A stretch of DNA of 64,000 nt from Affinundibacterium flavidum (GCF_014284175.1 NZ_JACOGA010000009.1:62001-126000), one strand, 5' to 3'. Counted from the first letter of the stretch, positions 36,733 through 45,124 are shown. Numbers and translations: made by a program. Notes: generated from the letters alone by a model not told the origin.

Positions 36733-36883
36733 ATTATGACTGATTTTTTCCTGATGTTTAAGTCATTTTGTGCGTTTGTGGCGGCACAACTCGTCTTTAC
36801 ACTGTCTCCCTGTCACCCACATGGGTATTCACCTTATTTTGCCGCTTACTGGCTTTGATTAGCTATATAAAGAGAGAGACATC

Positions 36884-38065
36884 ATGGATCAAAAAGTCGA
36901 ATTCAATCCTATCAAAAAATTACTGACGCGCGAAGAATTAGACGCATACGATCCAGAGTCTGAATCCTGGCAGAAACAATTTACCCGTCGTTATTCTCAC
37001 CATTCTGAATTGATGGGCGTATTGAATAATGTGGAAGACGTGGATAACACAGTCTACAAAAAATTTGCGGTGGCGATCACACCGTACATGGCGCAATTGA
37101 TGGACAAAGATGATCCAAATTGCCCTATTCGTTTGCAATACATGCCTTCGCATCATGAACAAACCATTCCAGGTTTCGCCACTTCTTTGGACCAATTAGG
37201 TGAAGAAGGCGATACGATTCCTGGTACTAGCGTGGTGCATCGTTACCCGCGTCGCGTGTTGTTCCTGGTCTCGAATACCTGCGCGACTTTGTGCCGTTTC
37301 TGCACACGTAAGCGTATGGTGTCACAACCAGACGGCTCAGTAGCAAAAGATGAAATCGAAGCTTCTATCGATTACATCGCCAGCAATCCACAGATTGACG
37401 ACGTACTCTTGTCTGGTGGTGATCCATTGACATTTACCGATGAGCGTTTGGATTACATCCTCGGCGAATTGCGCCGTCGTGCACCGCATGTTCGTTTCTT
37501 GCGTATGGGTTCACGTATGGTCGTGCAATTACCAACACGCGTCACACCAGAGTTGTGCGCGGTATTGGAAAAGCATCGCGTACAGATGATCAATATCCAT
37601 ATTGGTCACCCAAAAGAAATCACACCTTTGCTGCGTCAACGCGTGAAGATGATACAAAAAGCCGGCATCATGATGGGCTTGCAAACTGTCTGTCTGAAGG
37701 GCGTGAATGATGACGTCGAAGTCATGCGTGATTTGTTTATGCAAACCATAGAAATGGGTGTGCGTCCTTACTACGTGTATTCCACAGATATGGTCGAAGG
37801 TGCTGCACATTTCATCGTGCCACATCACCGTATGATTGAATTGTATGAAGGCTTGCGTGGTTGGATCAGTGGTCCAGCAGTACCAACCTTCGTGGTTGAT
37901 GGCTTGGGTGGTTTGGGTAAATTGCCTATCATTCCTACTTATGTACGTGAAGAAGAATTACCTGATGGTAGCGGTACAACGGTGAAATGCCGTAACTACA
38001 AAGGTATGACGATTGATATGCCTGGCTTGGGTCATAACTTTAGTTTGCCTACGCGTAGTAATTAA
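36884..38065 (+). CDS. kamA: Lysine 2,3-aminomutase
   Basis: 393 residues. A radical-SAM enzyme that uses an iron-sulfur cluster, S-adenosylmethionine and PLP to convert L-lysine to L-beta-lysine. The cluster motif is CATLCRFC (Cys133, 137, 140); LSGGDPL is the SAM-binding GGE-equivalent; Lys346 in GLGKLPI is the PLP Schiff-base lysine; acidic residues in STDMVEGAAHF and VVDG are in the positions that hold the lysine side chain. The full-length C-terminus and the following genes distinguish it from the EF-P enzyme EpmB. It is the first gene of the fermentation locus and lies behind AGAGAGAGAC. A REP pair separates it from kdd. Confidence 0.95.
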   Translation: MDQKVEFNPIKKLLTREELDAYDPESESWQKQFTRRYSHHSELMGVLNNVEDVDNTVYKKFAVAITPYMAQLMDKDDPNCPIRLQYMPSHHEQTIPGFATSLDQLGEEGDTIPGTSVVHRYPRRVLFLVSNTCATLCRFCTRKRMVSQPDGSVAKDEIEASIDYIASNPQIDDVLLSGGDPLTFTDERLDYILGELRRRAPHVRFLRMGSRMVVQLPTRVTPELCAVLEKHRVQMINIHIGHPKEITPLLRQRVKMIQKAGIMMGLQTVCLKGVNDDVEVMRDLFMQTIEMGVRPYYVYSTDMVEGAAHFIVPHHRMIELYEGLRGWISGPAVPTFVVDGLGGLGKLPIIPTYVREEELPDGSGTTVKCRNYKGMTIDMPGLGHNFSLPTRSN

Positions 38066-38096
38066 TTTACGTAACTAATTTGCTTCGGTATTGAAG

Positions 38097-38250
38097 CCCT
38101 TCTCCCGCAAGCGGGAGAAGGGTAGGGATGAGGGGCGTTCAGCATTGAATGTCAGTCGTTAATGGAATGAATTTCGGCATTGGTTTTTCCAAGCGATGCA
38201 GTAATTTCAATCACCCTCACCCTAACTCTCTCCCGCTTGCGGGAGAGGGG
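38097..38250. repeat. REP-like inverted pair between kamA and kdd
   Basis: CCCTTCTCCCGCAAGCGGG with GAGAAGGGTAGGGATGAGGGG on the left (38097-38135) faces CACCCTCACCCTAACTCTC with TCCCGCTTGCGGGAGAGGGG on the right (38212-38250). Each arm has its own short hairpin and the two arms are inverted to each other. It can form a stable structure in the kamA-kdd mRNA. Confidence 0.85.
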
Positions 38251-38293
38251 ATATTTGCGGCACTTATCCAACAATTACTCCATTCAACCCATC

Positions 38294-39340
38294 ATGAAAT
38301 TCACAACACCAAGCTCCCCATACGGTATTCATCGCGTCATAGAACCTCTAGGCGTATTGCCTCAAGGTGCATGGAAAATCGATAACACCATGGAGATCAC
38401 CGATAACGAAATTCTGATCGATGTTTCTGCCTTAAATATTGACGCAGCCAGCTTTACGCAAATCAAACAAGAAGCGAATGGCGATGTAGCCAAAGTGGCT
38501 GAGATCGTGAAAGGCATCGTCGAAAAGCGCGGCAAGCATCACAACCCTGTGACAGGCTCCGGCGGTATGTTGATCGGCACTATCTTAGAAATCGGCTCTG
38601 CACTCGCAGATAAAATAGATCTGAAAGTCGGCGACAAGATTGCCACGCTGGTCTCTTTGTCTTTGACGCCTTTGCGCATCGACGAAATCGTTAAGATCCA
38701 TATGCAAAAAGATCAAATCGAAATCAAAGGTAAGGCGATTTTGTTTGAAACCGGCCTGTACGCCAAACTCCCGGATGACATTGACGAAAAGATGGCGCTG
38801 GCGATTTTGGACGTGGCCGGTGCACCTGCGCAGACCGCACGTTTAGTGAAAGAAGGCGACACCGTGGTTGTGATCGGTGGTGGTGGGAAATCCGGCACTT
38901 TATGTGTTTATGAAGCTAAAAAACGCGCTGGTAAAAATGGTTGCGTGATCGGCGTCTCACCATTTGAAAAAGATTGCCAACGCATGCAAGAATTGGGTTG
39001 GGCAGATCATACTCTGCAGGTTGATGCGACCAATGCCTTAGCTTTGATGGAAGCGGTGTCGAAAGTCACAAATGGCGCGATGGCGGATTTAGTCATCAAT
39101 TGCGTGAATATTCAAAACACTGAAATGGGCAGTATCCTGTCGACTAAACAGCACGGCAAGATCTATTTCTTCTCGATGGCAACCAGCTTCACCGCCGCAG
39201 CACTCGGCGCGGAAGGCGTTGGCAAAGATGTGGAAATGATCGTCGGTAATGGTTATGCGACTGGCCATGCAGAACACTCTTTAGCCTTATTGCGTGAGAG
39301 TGAAAAACTGCGCCAGTTGTTCACGGAACTCTACGTTTAA
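38294..39340 (+). CDS. kdd: L-erythro-3,5-diaminohexanoate dehydrogenase
   Basis: 348 residues from ATG 38294; a longer frame runs back through the REP repeat and is not coding. The enzyme oxidises 3,5-diaminohexanoate to 5-amino-3-oxohexanoate with NAD+. The N-terminal domain (SPYGIHRVIEPLGVLPQGAW) is the characteristic Kdd start, and the Rossmann region is VVVIGGGGKSGTLCVYEAKK followed by INCVNIQNTEMG. Length and sequence type match Kdd of amino-acid fermenters. It lies between kamA and the P-loop gene (21-bp gap), in the order typical of the pathway. No clear ribosome site is seen. Confidence 0.93.
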   Translation: MKFTTPSSPYGIHRVIEPLGVLPQGAWKIDNTMEITDNEILIDVSALNIDAASFTQIKQEANGDVAKVAEIVKGIVEKRGKHHNPVTGSGGMLIGTILEIGSALADKIDLKVGDKIATLVSLSLTPLRIDEIVKIHMQKDQIEIKGKAILFETGLYAKLPDDIDEKMALAILDVAGAPAQTARLVKEGDTVVVIGGGGKSGTLCVYEAKKRAGKNGCVIGVSPFEKDCQRMQELGWADHTLQVDATNALALMEAVSKVTNGAMADLVINCVNIQNTEMGSILSTKQHGKIYFFSMATSFTAAALGAEGVGKDVEMIVGNGYATGHAEHSLALLRESEKLRQLFTELYV

Positions 39341-39361
39341 TCACATAGAAAGTCACTGACG

Positions 39362-40453
39362 ATGGAGTTCAAAAATCCCACTTTAGGTAATATACAAACC
39401 AGCCCGCTATGGCAACGCATACACGACAGTGGCATGCAAACTTTAGCGGTCATGGGTATGACCAAAAATACTGGTAAGACGGTAGCGATGAATCATGTAC
39501 TGGCGCAAGCAGCGGCAGCGCAAGTTGATATCGGTCTGACTTCAATCGGTCGCGACGGCGAAGATAGAGATCAAGTATTTTTTAATCCTAAACCACCGAT
39601 TATGGTGTGGCCGGGCAATCTGGTCGCTACTGCACGTGAGACTTTGCAACGCGCTAAAGTGCGCTGGAAGTTGATTGACTCGACCCAAATCGATAGCCCT
39701 ATGGGTGAGATTTTGGTCGTCAAAGTCCTGGAATACGGCGAGATGGAAGTAGCCGGTGCGTCGCGTGGCACAGACCAATTAAAAGTGATTGCACGCCTAC
39801 GTCAGTGTGGCGCTAGCCTAGTGATTTTGGACGGTGCCTTAGGCCGTAGTCATCATGCTTCACCAGCGATTGCAGATGGCGTGATTTTGGCGACGGGTGC
39901 AGCTATCGGCGGCGGCATACAAGATGTGATCCGCAAGACGCGTGATCGCCTCGGCATCCTCGGCATCAAACAAGCGGATGCAAGCGTCAAAGCGCAATGT
40001 GAAGCGGTATTCACGCAAGGCGGCGTTGGTGTTTGGGATCAGGATGGTAAGACGCTCTTCTTGGAGGAAATTGCAACCCTGAATGCAGGTGCAAAACTGA
40101 TGGAGTTCCTCGATGCAGATGTAGGCACAATCGCTGTCAGTGGCGCAGTCGGGCGCAATCTATGGCGCGCTTTGAGCAGCTTGGCAGAACGTCATCCTGC
40201 ATTGACCGTGGTGGTTGCCGATGGCACGAAATTATTTATAGAAAATACCGATTTATTGATCTTTCAAAAACTCGGTGCGAAATTAGTCGGGTATCGCGGC
40301 ATCAATTTGACCGGGATCACCTTGAATCCATTTTCGCCCATGGGTGGCAGCTTTGAGGCTGCTGAGTTTTTGGATGTGGCGAGAGATGCGTTTGTCGGCT
40401 ATGACGTGTGTGATGTTGTGCTAGAAGCGACATCGGACGAAAAAATTAAATAA
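39362..40453 (+). CDS. P-loop protein of the lysine fermentation locus (putative aminomutase accessory)
   Basis: 363 residues with Walker A GMTKNTGKT (32-40) near the N-terminus and a Walker-B-like ASLVILDGALGR. It is otherwise unlike characterised NTPases. Homologues occur in lysine and ornithine fermentation clusters, generally beside a MutS-related partner, and are suspected to help maintain or reactivate the B12-dependent aminomutase; that role is unproven. In this locus the MutS-like gene is not seen. It lies 21 bp after kdd and is followed by an H1 hairpin and then kamD. The function is inferred only from position and the P-loop. Confidence 0.8.
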   Translation: MEFKNPTLGNIQTSPLWQRIHDSGMQTLAVMGMTKNTGKTVAMNHVLAQAAAAQVDIGLTSIGRDGEDRDQVFFNPKPPIMVWPGNLVATARETLQRAKVRWKLIDSTQIDSPMGEILVVKVLEYGEMEVAGASRGTDQLKVIARLRQCGASLVILDGALGRSHHASPAIADGVILATGAAIGGGIQDVIRKTRDRLGILGIKQADASVKAQCEAVFTQGGVGVWDQDGKTLFLEEIATLNAGAKLMEFLDADVGTIAVSGAVGRNLWRALSSLAERHPALTVVVADGTKLFIENTDLLIFQKLGAKLVGYRGINLTGITLNPFSPMGGSFEAAEFLDVARDAFVGYDVCDVVLEATSDEKIK

Positions 40454-40455
40454 CG

Positions 40456-40551
40456 CCTGCGCAAAACCGCCTCAGCGTTGTTGTGTCACCTTGTCGTACA
40501 AATGTACTGCCTTCGGTGACACGCCTAGCTGAGACAATTTTGCGCAAGCAC
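40456..40551. repeat. Hairpin repeat family H1, copy C
   Basis: Begins 2 bp after the P-loop gene stop and ends 24 bp before the kamD start. Arms GCCTGCGCAAAACCGCCTCAGC and the inverted GCTGAGACAATTTTGCGCAAGC... differ from copies A/B in compensating positions, while the interior CCTTGTCGTACAAATGTACTG is shared. In the operon mRNA it would form a long stem just ahead of the kamD ribosome site. Confidence 0.85.
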
Positions 40552-40575
40552 TATTACAGAAACAGGAGAAGCAGC

Positions 40576-42126
40576 ATGAGCCATTTACAATTAGATCAGG
40601 CACAAATCGATCGCGCACGTGATTCCGCCCGCCGCATCGCGCGTCAGGTCTTCGATGAAATGTCGCAGTACACAACGACGACAGTAGAGCGCGCGACTTT
40701 GCGTTTGCTGGGTATCGATGGCATTGATGAAAATTATGTGCCTTTGCCGAATGTGGTTGTTGATCATTTGCAAGCGCAAAACATCTTGCAACATGGCGCA
40801 GCACCGATCGTGGTCGCTGCCATGCAGGAACAGAATATGAGTGCGCAAGAAGTAGCCGAAGCCGTATCCAAAGGCACACTGACTTTGACTTTGCCAAAAG
40901 ATGCAGATGCTGCGCGCAAGGCAACTGAAGCACAAGCCGCATTGATGTGCGAACACATTGCGAATCAACGTACATTCCGTGCCAAGCAAATCGAAACTAT
41001 GGGCGAAGCACCAACCCCGTGGCTGTATCTGATCGTTGCGACTGGTAATATTTATGAAGACGTGGTGCAAGCACGTGCGGCGGCCGAGCAGGGCGCGGAC
41101 ATTGTCGCGGTGATCCGTTCTACTGGTCAAAGTTTGCTCGACTATGTACCTTACGGCGCAACCACAGAAGGCTTCGGCGGCACGTATGCGACGCAAGAAA
41201 ACTTCAAACTGATGCGCGCTGCTTTGGATGAAGTCGGTGAAAAACTCGGACGCTATATTCGCCTGACGAACTATTGCTCAGGCCTATGTATGCCAGAGAT
41301 CGCGGCGATGGGCGCGATTGAGCGTCTGGATATGATGCTGAATGATTCCATGTACGGCATCATTTTCCGCGACATCAATATGAAGCGCACTTTCATCGAT
41401 CAATTTTTCTCACGTATGGTGAATGCCTACGCGGGCATTATCATCAACACTGGTGAAGATAACTATCTGACGACTGCTGATGCCTATGAAGCCGCACATA
41501 CGGTGTTGGCATCGCAATTAATTAACGAACAGTTCGCGTATTTGTCCGGTTTGCAGCCAGATCAAATGGGTCTCGGTCATGCATTTGAAATTCACCCAGA
41601 ATTAGAAAACGGCTTCTTATGGGAGATGGCGCATGCGCAATTAGTGCGTCAGGTTTTCCCAGACGCCGCATTGAAATACATGCCACCGACCAAGCACATG
41701 ACGGGTAATATTTTTAAAGGTCAGGTACAAGATACTTTGTTCAATATCGTCAGCACGGTGACGAATCAAAATATTCACTTGCTTGGCATGATGACTGAGG
41801 CGATTCATACACCATTCATTCAAGATCGCTTCCTCGCCATTCAAAATGCCAAGTACGTGTTTGGCACCATGAAAGATCTGCATTCTGAAATCGAATTTAA
41901 GTCTGGCGGTTTGATAGAAACGCGTGCGCAAGAAGTCTTGGCAGAAACCGAAAGTATCTTGGCAGATATTGAAAAAATGGGTCTGTCGGCCGCGATTGGC
42001 AAAGGCACATTTGCAGAAATTTCACGCACACCAACTGGCGGTAAAGGTCTGGCAGGCGTGATCAGCAAAGCACCGGATTATTACAATCCCTTCCCGCATT
42101 TGATGTTGAACACGGCAGCAGCTTAA
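40576..42126 (+). CDS. kamD: D-lysine / beta-lysine 5,6-aminomutase, alpha subunit
   Basis: 516 residues from ATG 40576 behind AGGAGAA; an upstream in-frame extension lies in the repeat. It is the large catalytic subunit of the adenosylcobalamin and PLP enzyme that moves the terminal amino group of beta-lysine to C5, giving 3,5-diaminohexanoate. Typical conserved segments are ADIVAVIRSTGQSLLDYVPY, TTEGFGGTYATQENF, RLTNYCSGLCMPEIA and YMPPTKHMTGNIFKGQVQD. It pairs with KamE, whose gene starts 10 bp downstream. The length matches known KamD proteins. Confidence 0.95.
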   Translation: MSHLQLDQAQIDRARDSARRIARQVFDEMSQYTTTTVERATLRLLGIDGIDENYVPLPNVVVDHLQAQNILQHGAAPIVVAAMQEQNMSAQEVAEAVSKGTLTLTLPKDADAARKATEAQAALMCEHIANQRTFRAKQIETMGEAPTPWLYLIVATGNIYEDVVQARAAAEQGADIVAVIRSTGQSLLDYVPYGATTEGFGGTYATQENFKLMRAALDEVGEKLGRYIRLTNYCSGLCMPEIAAMGAIERLDMMLNDSMYGIIFRDINMKRTFIDQFFSRMVNAYAGIIINTGEDNYLTTADAYEAAHTVLASQLINEQFAYLSGLQPDQMGLGHAFEIHPELENGFLWEMAHAQLVRQVFPDAALKYMPPTKHMTGNIFKGQVQDTLFNIVSTVTNQNIHLLGMMTEAIHTPFIQDRFLAIQNAKYVFGTMKDLHSEIEFKSGGLIETRAQEVLAETESILADIEKMGLSAAIGKGTFAEISRTPTGGKGLAGVISKAPDYYNPFPHLMLNTAAA

Positions 42127-42136
42127 GGAGAAAAAC

Positions 42137-42901
42137 ATGACAACAATGGCTGATATCAAAAAACCAGAGCAATGGGTTAAGCCTTACGGCGACACCATGA
42201 ATGATGGTCGTGTACAGGTCTCTTTCACTTTACCAGTCGCACTCGATGAAACCTCCAAAGAAGGCGCGAAACGTCTGGCTTTGTTGATGGGCTTGGAAGA
42301 GCCAGCAGTCGTGCATTGTGAAGACATGGGTAAGGGCTTTAGTTTTTACGTGGTGTATGGTCAGTGCAAACATCAGGTCGATTTATCGAGCTTCCAGGTC
42401 GTGAAGCCAGAATACGAAACCTTGGACAAAGACGGTATTAATGCCCTGATCGCCGAAAAAATGGGACGTCGTATGGTCGTGATCGGTGCTTGTATTGAGA
42501 CCGACGCGCATACCGTCGGCATTGATGCGATCATGAACATGAAAGGCTACAACGGCCATAAAGGTTTAGAGAGCTATCACGAAGTGCGTGCCATCAATAT
42601 GGGTGCGCAGGTCGATTCAGAAGAATTGATTGCCCGTGCAATTGAAGAAAAAGCCGATGTGATTTTGGTTTCGCAAGTGGTGACGCAGAAAAATATTCAT
42701 CTCGATAATTTGACCAAACTGTCTGATTTGTTAGAGGCAGAAGGTTTGCGTGATAAAGTGATCTTGGTTGTTGGTGGTCCGCGTATCAGCCACGAATTGG
42801 CGAAAGAACTAGGTTACGATGCTGGCTTTGGGACTAAGTCGTATGCTGAAGATGTGGCGTCGTTTGCGATTCATGAATGGATTAAACGCAAGGCGGCTTA
42901 A
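42137..42901 (+). CDS. kamE: D-lysine / beta-lysine 5,6-aminomutase, beta subunit (B12-binding)
   Basis: 254 residues, ATG 42137 with AGGAG upstream. The C-terminal half is a cobalamin-binding Rossmann domain with the base-off motif D-A-H-T-V-G (Asp123, His125, Gly128); His125 is the lower cobalt ligand. Lys136 in NMKGYNGHKG corresponds to the lysine that anchors PLP through a Schiff base in the resting enzyme. All key residues are intact, so the mutase should be functional if B12 is available. No cobalamin riboswitch is visible in the locus. Confidence 0.96.
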   Translation: MTTMADIKKPEQWVKPYGDTMNDGRVQVSFTLPVALDETSKEGAKRLALLMGLEEPAVVHCEDMGKGFSFYVVYGQCKHQVDLSSFQVVKPEYETLDKDGINALIAEKMGRRMVVIGACIETDAHTVGIDAIMNMKGYNGHKGLESYHEVRAINMGAQVDSEELIARAIEEKADVILVSQVVTQKNIHLDNLTKLSDLLEAEGLRDKVILVVGGPRISHELAKELGYDAGFGTKSYAEDVASFAIHEWIKRKAA

Positions 42902-42934
42902 GTCAAAATAAGTCAAAAAATTGAGAGGGTGGTA

Positions 42935-43342
42935 ATGGAAGATTTATCCAAATACACGAGCCTGATTCGTCTGCGTATGGGTTCGCATGATGCGCACTAT
43001 GCAGGCGATCTGGTCGATGGCGCGAAGATGTTGAATTTGTTTGGCGATGTCGCCACGGAACTCTTGATTCGTAGCGATGGCGATGAAGGTTTGTTTGTGG
43101 CTTACGACAATGTGCAATTTATGGCCCCAGTGTTTGCGGGTGATTATATTGAAGCGACAGGTCGTATTGTTTCTATGGGCAAGACGTCGCGTAAGATGGA
43201 ATTTGAAGCGCGTAAGGTAATTTCGCCTGCGAAGATTGCGGGGCAGGTTTCTGCTGCGGATGTGTTGGATGAGCCTGTCGTTGTTTGTAAGGCTTCTGGG
43301 ACTTGTGTGGTGCCGGCGGATTTTCAGCGGATTAAGCGTTAA
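42935..43342 (+). CDS. kal: 3-aminobutyryl-CoA ammonia-lyase
   Basis: 135 residues of hotdog fold: [59 protein letters not shown]. This family removes ammonia from L-3-aminobutyryl-CoA to give crotonyl-CoA, the step after Kce. Start taken at ATG 42935 seven bases behind GAGAGG; a GTG two codons earlier is in frame. It follows kamE by 33 bp; the gap contains a duplicated AAGTCAAAA. It is the last gene before the repeat-filled region that separates kce. Confidence 0.92.
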   Translation: MEDLSKYTSLIRLRMGSHDAHYAGDLVDGAKMLNLFGDVATELLIRSDGDEGLFVAYDNVQFMAPVFAGDYIEATGRIVSMGKTSRKMEFEARKVISPAKIAGQVSAADVLDEPVVVCKASGTCVVPADFQRIKR

Positions 43343-43370
43343 TTGATTTGCGCAGTGCGTTGACCTTACT

Positions 43371-43410
43371 CCTTCCCCTTCAAGGGGAAGGTTGGGATGG
43401 GGATGGGTTT
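43371..43410. repeat. Half copy of the inner REP element after kal
   Basis: CCTTCCCCTTCAAGGGGAAG followed by GTTGGGATGGGGATGGGTTT, corresponding to one inverted half of the inner repeat seen at 9251 and 33380. The short hairpin lies 28 bp after the kal stop and could terminate or stabilise the kam transcript. Confidence 0.8.
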
Positions 43411-43523
43411 AAGCGCGATTGGATGTTGGTGTGCATTTCCATTTGGATACGTTCTTGTTTTGGTTTTGATTTGACCTTGCTTGTTGTTCGTTGTTTAGTA
43501 GGTCGGGTGTGGCCCGACAGCCA

Positions 43524-43693
43524 CTTACTTTCTTTGCTTCGCCAAAGAAAGTAAGCAAAGAAAGGCGACCACGCTGCCACTGGCCTTCGGCTTCCCAATT
43601 GAGCAGGACAAAAAATGGGAAAGTGTCGAAACTCGCTACGCTCAAACAACGCCACTTTCTTTATCCATTTTCTGTCCCGCACAATTGGCAGTG
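43524..43693 (+). other. Structured module, left copy (candidate structured RNA or cruciform)
   Basis: Hairpin 1: CTTACTTTCTTTG (43524-43536), loop CTTCGC, CAAAGAAAGTAAG (43543-43555). Hairpin 2 (43595-43688): CCAATTG with CAATTGG outside, then GGACA with TGTCC, AAATGG with CCATTT, and GAAAGTG with CACTTTC around a loop containing ACTCGCTACGCTC. In front is GTCGGG/CCCGAC (43502-43518). Each stem is kept in the right copy with both sides changed, so pairing appears to be what is conserved. Confidence 0.6.
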
Positions 43694-43862
43694 TCAGAAG
43701 TGGAACGGCGTTAAAGTCAAAAACAAAGTCAAAAGCAACACCAAAAGCAACACCAAAACAATCAGTACCGATGGACGTTCATTCCTCGAATAGCAGTTGT
43801 AGGTCGTTGTTTTTGTTCTTGATTTTGACTTTGTTTTTGACCTACCCCCGTTTGAGACGATG

Positions 43863-44041
43863 TAATTTGTGCTTTACCGAAAATGGATAAGAAAGTGTTG
43901 TTGTCTGAGCGAAGCGAGTTTCAACACTTTCCCATTTTTGGTAATGCACAAATTATGCTGGAGCGCAGCGTAAGCACCCGCAGGGCGAGTCTACGGTCGC
44001 CTTTTTTGGATTACCTTTTTTGGCGAAGCAAAAAAGGTAAT
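43863..44041 (-). other. Structured module, right copy in inverted orientation
   Basis: Read on the minus strand: hairpin 1 at 44041-44010 is ATTACCTTTTTTG, loop CTTCGC, CAAAAAAGGTAAT; hairpin 2 at 43955-43863 is TAATTTGTGC with GCACAAATTA outside, then TTACC with GGTAA, AAATGG with CCATTT, and GAAAGTGTTG with CAACACTTTC around a loop containing ACTCGCTTCGCTC. Loops are nearly identical to the left copy while stems differ by paired changes. Confidence 0.6.
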
Positions 44042-44302
44042 TGGCTGTCGGGCCACACCCGACCTGTAAACTGTGTGCCAGCGAGAACGTCAATACGAAG
44101 TATAAAAAACGTCGACAGGACAAAAAACGAGCAAGCAAGAACGTCAGTAAGAAGTACAAGATGCAGAACAGCGCGGGTTGCACCCGCCCTACAAATGAAC
44201 AAATTGATTAGTATGAGAATTGAAGTGAAAAAGCAAAATAAAAATCACTTCAAACAATAAAAATTAGTCAGCGTAACATCGCGCAAAAAACGAGGCAAAA
44301 AC

Positions 44303-45124
44303 ATGGAAAAACTCATCATCACCGCAGCCCTAACCGGCGCAGAAGTCACCCGCGAACAACAACCAAACCTCCCCATCACCCCAGACGAAATCGCCGATGC
44401 CGCCTTTGAATGCGCGAAAGCAGGAGCTTCCATTGTCCACGTACACGGTCGCTACGACGACGGCACACCAACCCAAGACAAAGAAGTCTATCGCCAAATC
44501 ATCAACAAAGTCCGCGAACGTTGTGACGTGATCGTACAAGTGTCGACTGGCGGCGCGGTCGGCATGACAGCACAAGAGCGTCTCGCCCCCGTCACGCTCA
44601 AACCAGAAATGGCGACCCTGTCTATGGGCTCCGTCAATTTCGGTGGCGATGTCTTCATGAATCACCCCGACGACATGGATATTTTCGCGAATACGATGAA
44701 AGAGCTCGGCGTCAAAATTGAATATGAAGTGTTCGACAGCGGCATGATTAGCACCGTCAATCGTTGGCTGAAAAAAGGTTTGATCACTGCACCGTTGCAT
44801 GTGGACTTTGTACTCGGCATTCCAGGTGCGATGGCGGGTACGCCAGAGGCTTTGATGTATATGCGTTCGCAATTGCCGGCAGAAGCGAGTTGGACCGTCG
44901 CAGGTATCGGTGCTGCACAATTACCGCTGGCGACCATGGCGATTCTGTTAGGTGGTCACGTACGCGTCGGGTTCGAAGACAATGTCTATTACCGCAAAGG
45001 TGAATTGGCGACCAGTAATGCGCAATTAGTTGAGCGCGTCGCTCGTATTAGTCGTGAAATGGATAGAGCTGTCGCAACGCCGGCTGAGGCAAGGCAAATT
45101 TTAGGAATACCTGCACGCGCCTAA
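44303..45124 (+). CDS. kce: 3-keto-5-aminohexanoate cleavage enzyme
   Basis: 273 residues, ATG 44303 with GAGG eight bases upstream. It condenses 5-amino-3-oxohexanoate with acetyl-CoA and splits it to acetoacetate and 3-aminobutyryl-CoA. The TIM-barrel zinc ligands are His46 and His48 in IVHVHGR, with further conserved segments VSTGGAVGMTAQERLAP, VNFGGDVFMN, EYEVFDSGM and VGFEDNVYY. It is a BKACE-family member and completes the Kam pathway, but is separated from kal by 960 bp of repeats and probably has its own promoter. The first ~130 codons favour C-ending codons more than the other genes here. A clear terminator follows. Confidence 0.93.
   Translation: MEKLIITAALTGAEVTREQQPNLPITPDEIADAAFECAKAGASIVHVHGRYDDGTPTQDKEVYRQIINKVRERCDVIVQVSTGGAVGMTAQERLAPVTLKPEMATLSMGSVNFGGDVFMNHPDDMDIFANTMKELGVKIEYEVFDSGMISTVNRWLKKGLITAPLHVDFVLGIPGAMAGTPEALMYMRSQLPAEASWTVAGIGAAQLPLATMAILLGGHVRVGFEDNVYYRKGELATSNAQLVERVARISREMDRAVATPAEARQILGIPARA

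Larger units (their letters stand above)
43500..44065. repeat. 566-bp large inverted repeat between kal and kce
   Basis: The outermost 24 bp (43500-43523 and 44042-44065, beginning AGGTCGGGTGTGGCCCGACA) are a perfect inverted match. Inward, both arms carry the same succession of hairpins with coordinated sequence differences, and the centre has a 19-bp perfect inverted pair (43716-43734 with 43823-43841, GTCAAAAACAAAGTCAAAA). Beyond the right end, 44083-44106 and 44138-44160 form a short direct repeat (AGAACGTCA..AGAAGTA). All small frames between 43348 and 44260 derive from this structure. The right arm has an extra ~35 bp rich in GCAGCG. Confidence 0.9.

Noticed and set aside
36688..36883. 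Possible lysine or cobalamin riboswitch before kamA
   Set aside because: No cobalamin-box or L-box-like conserved stretch is seen, and the 196-bp gap shows only a short dyad.
43348..44260. Five frames of 68-125 codons between kal and kce
   Set aside because: All coincide with arms of the large inverted repeat; mirrored arms give near-identical peptides in both directions, and none has a ribosome site.
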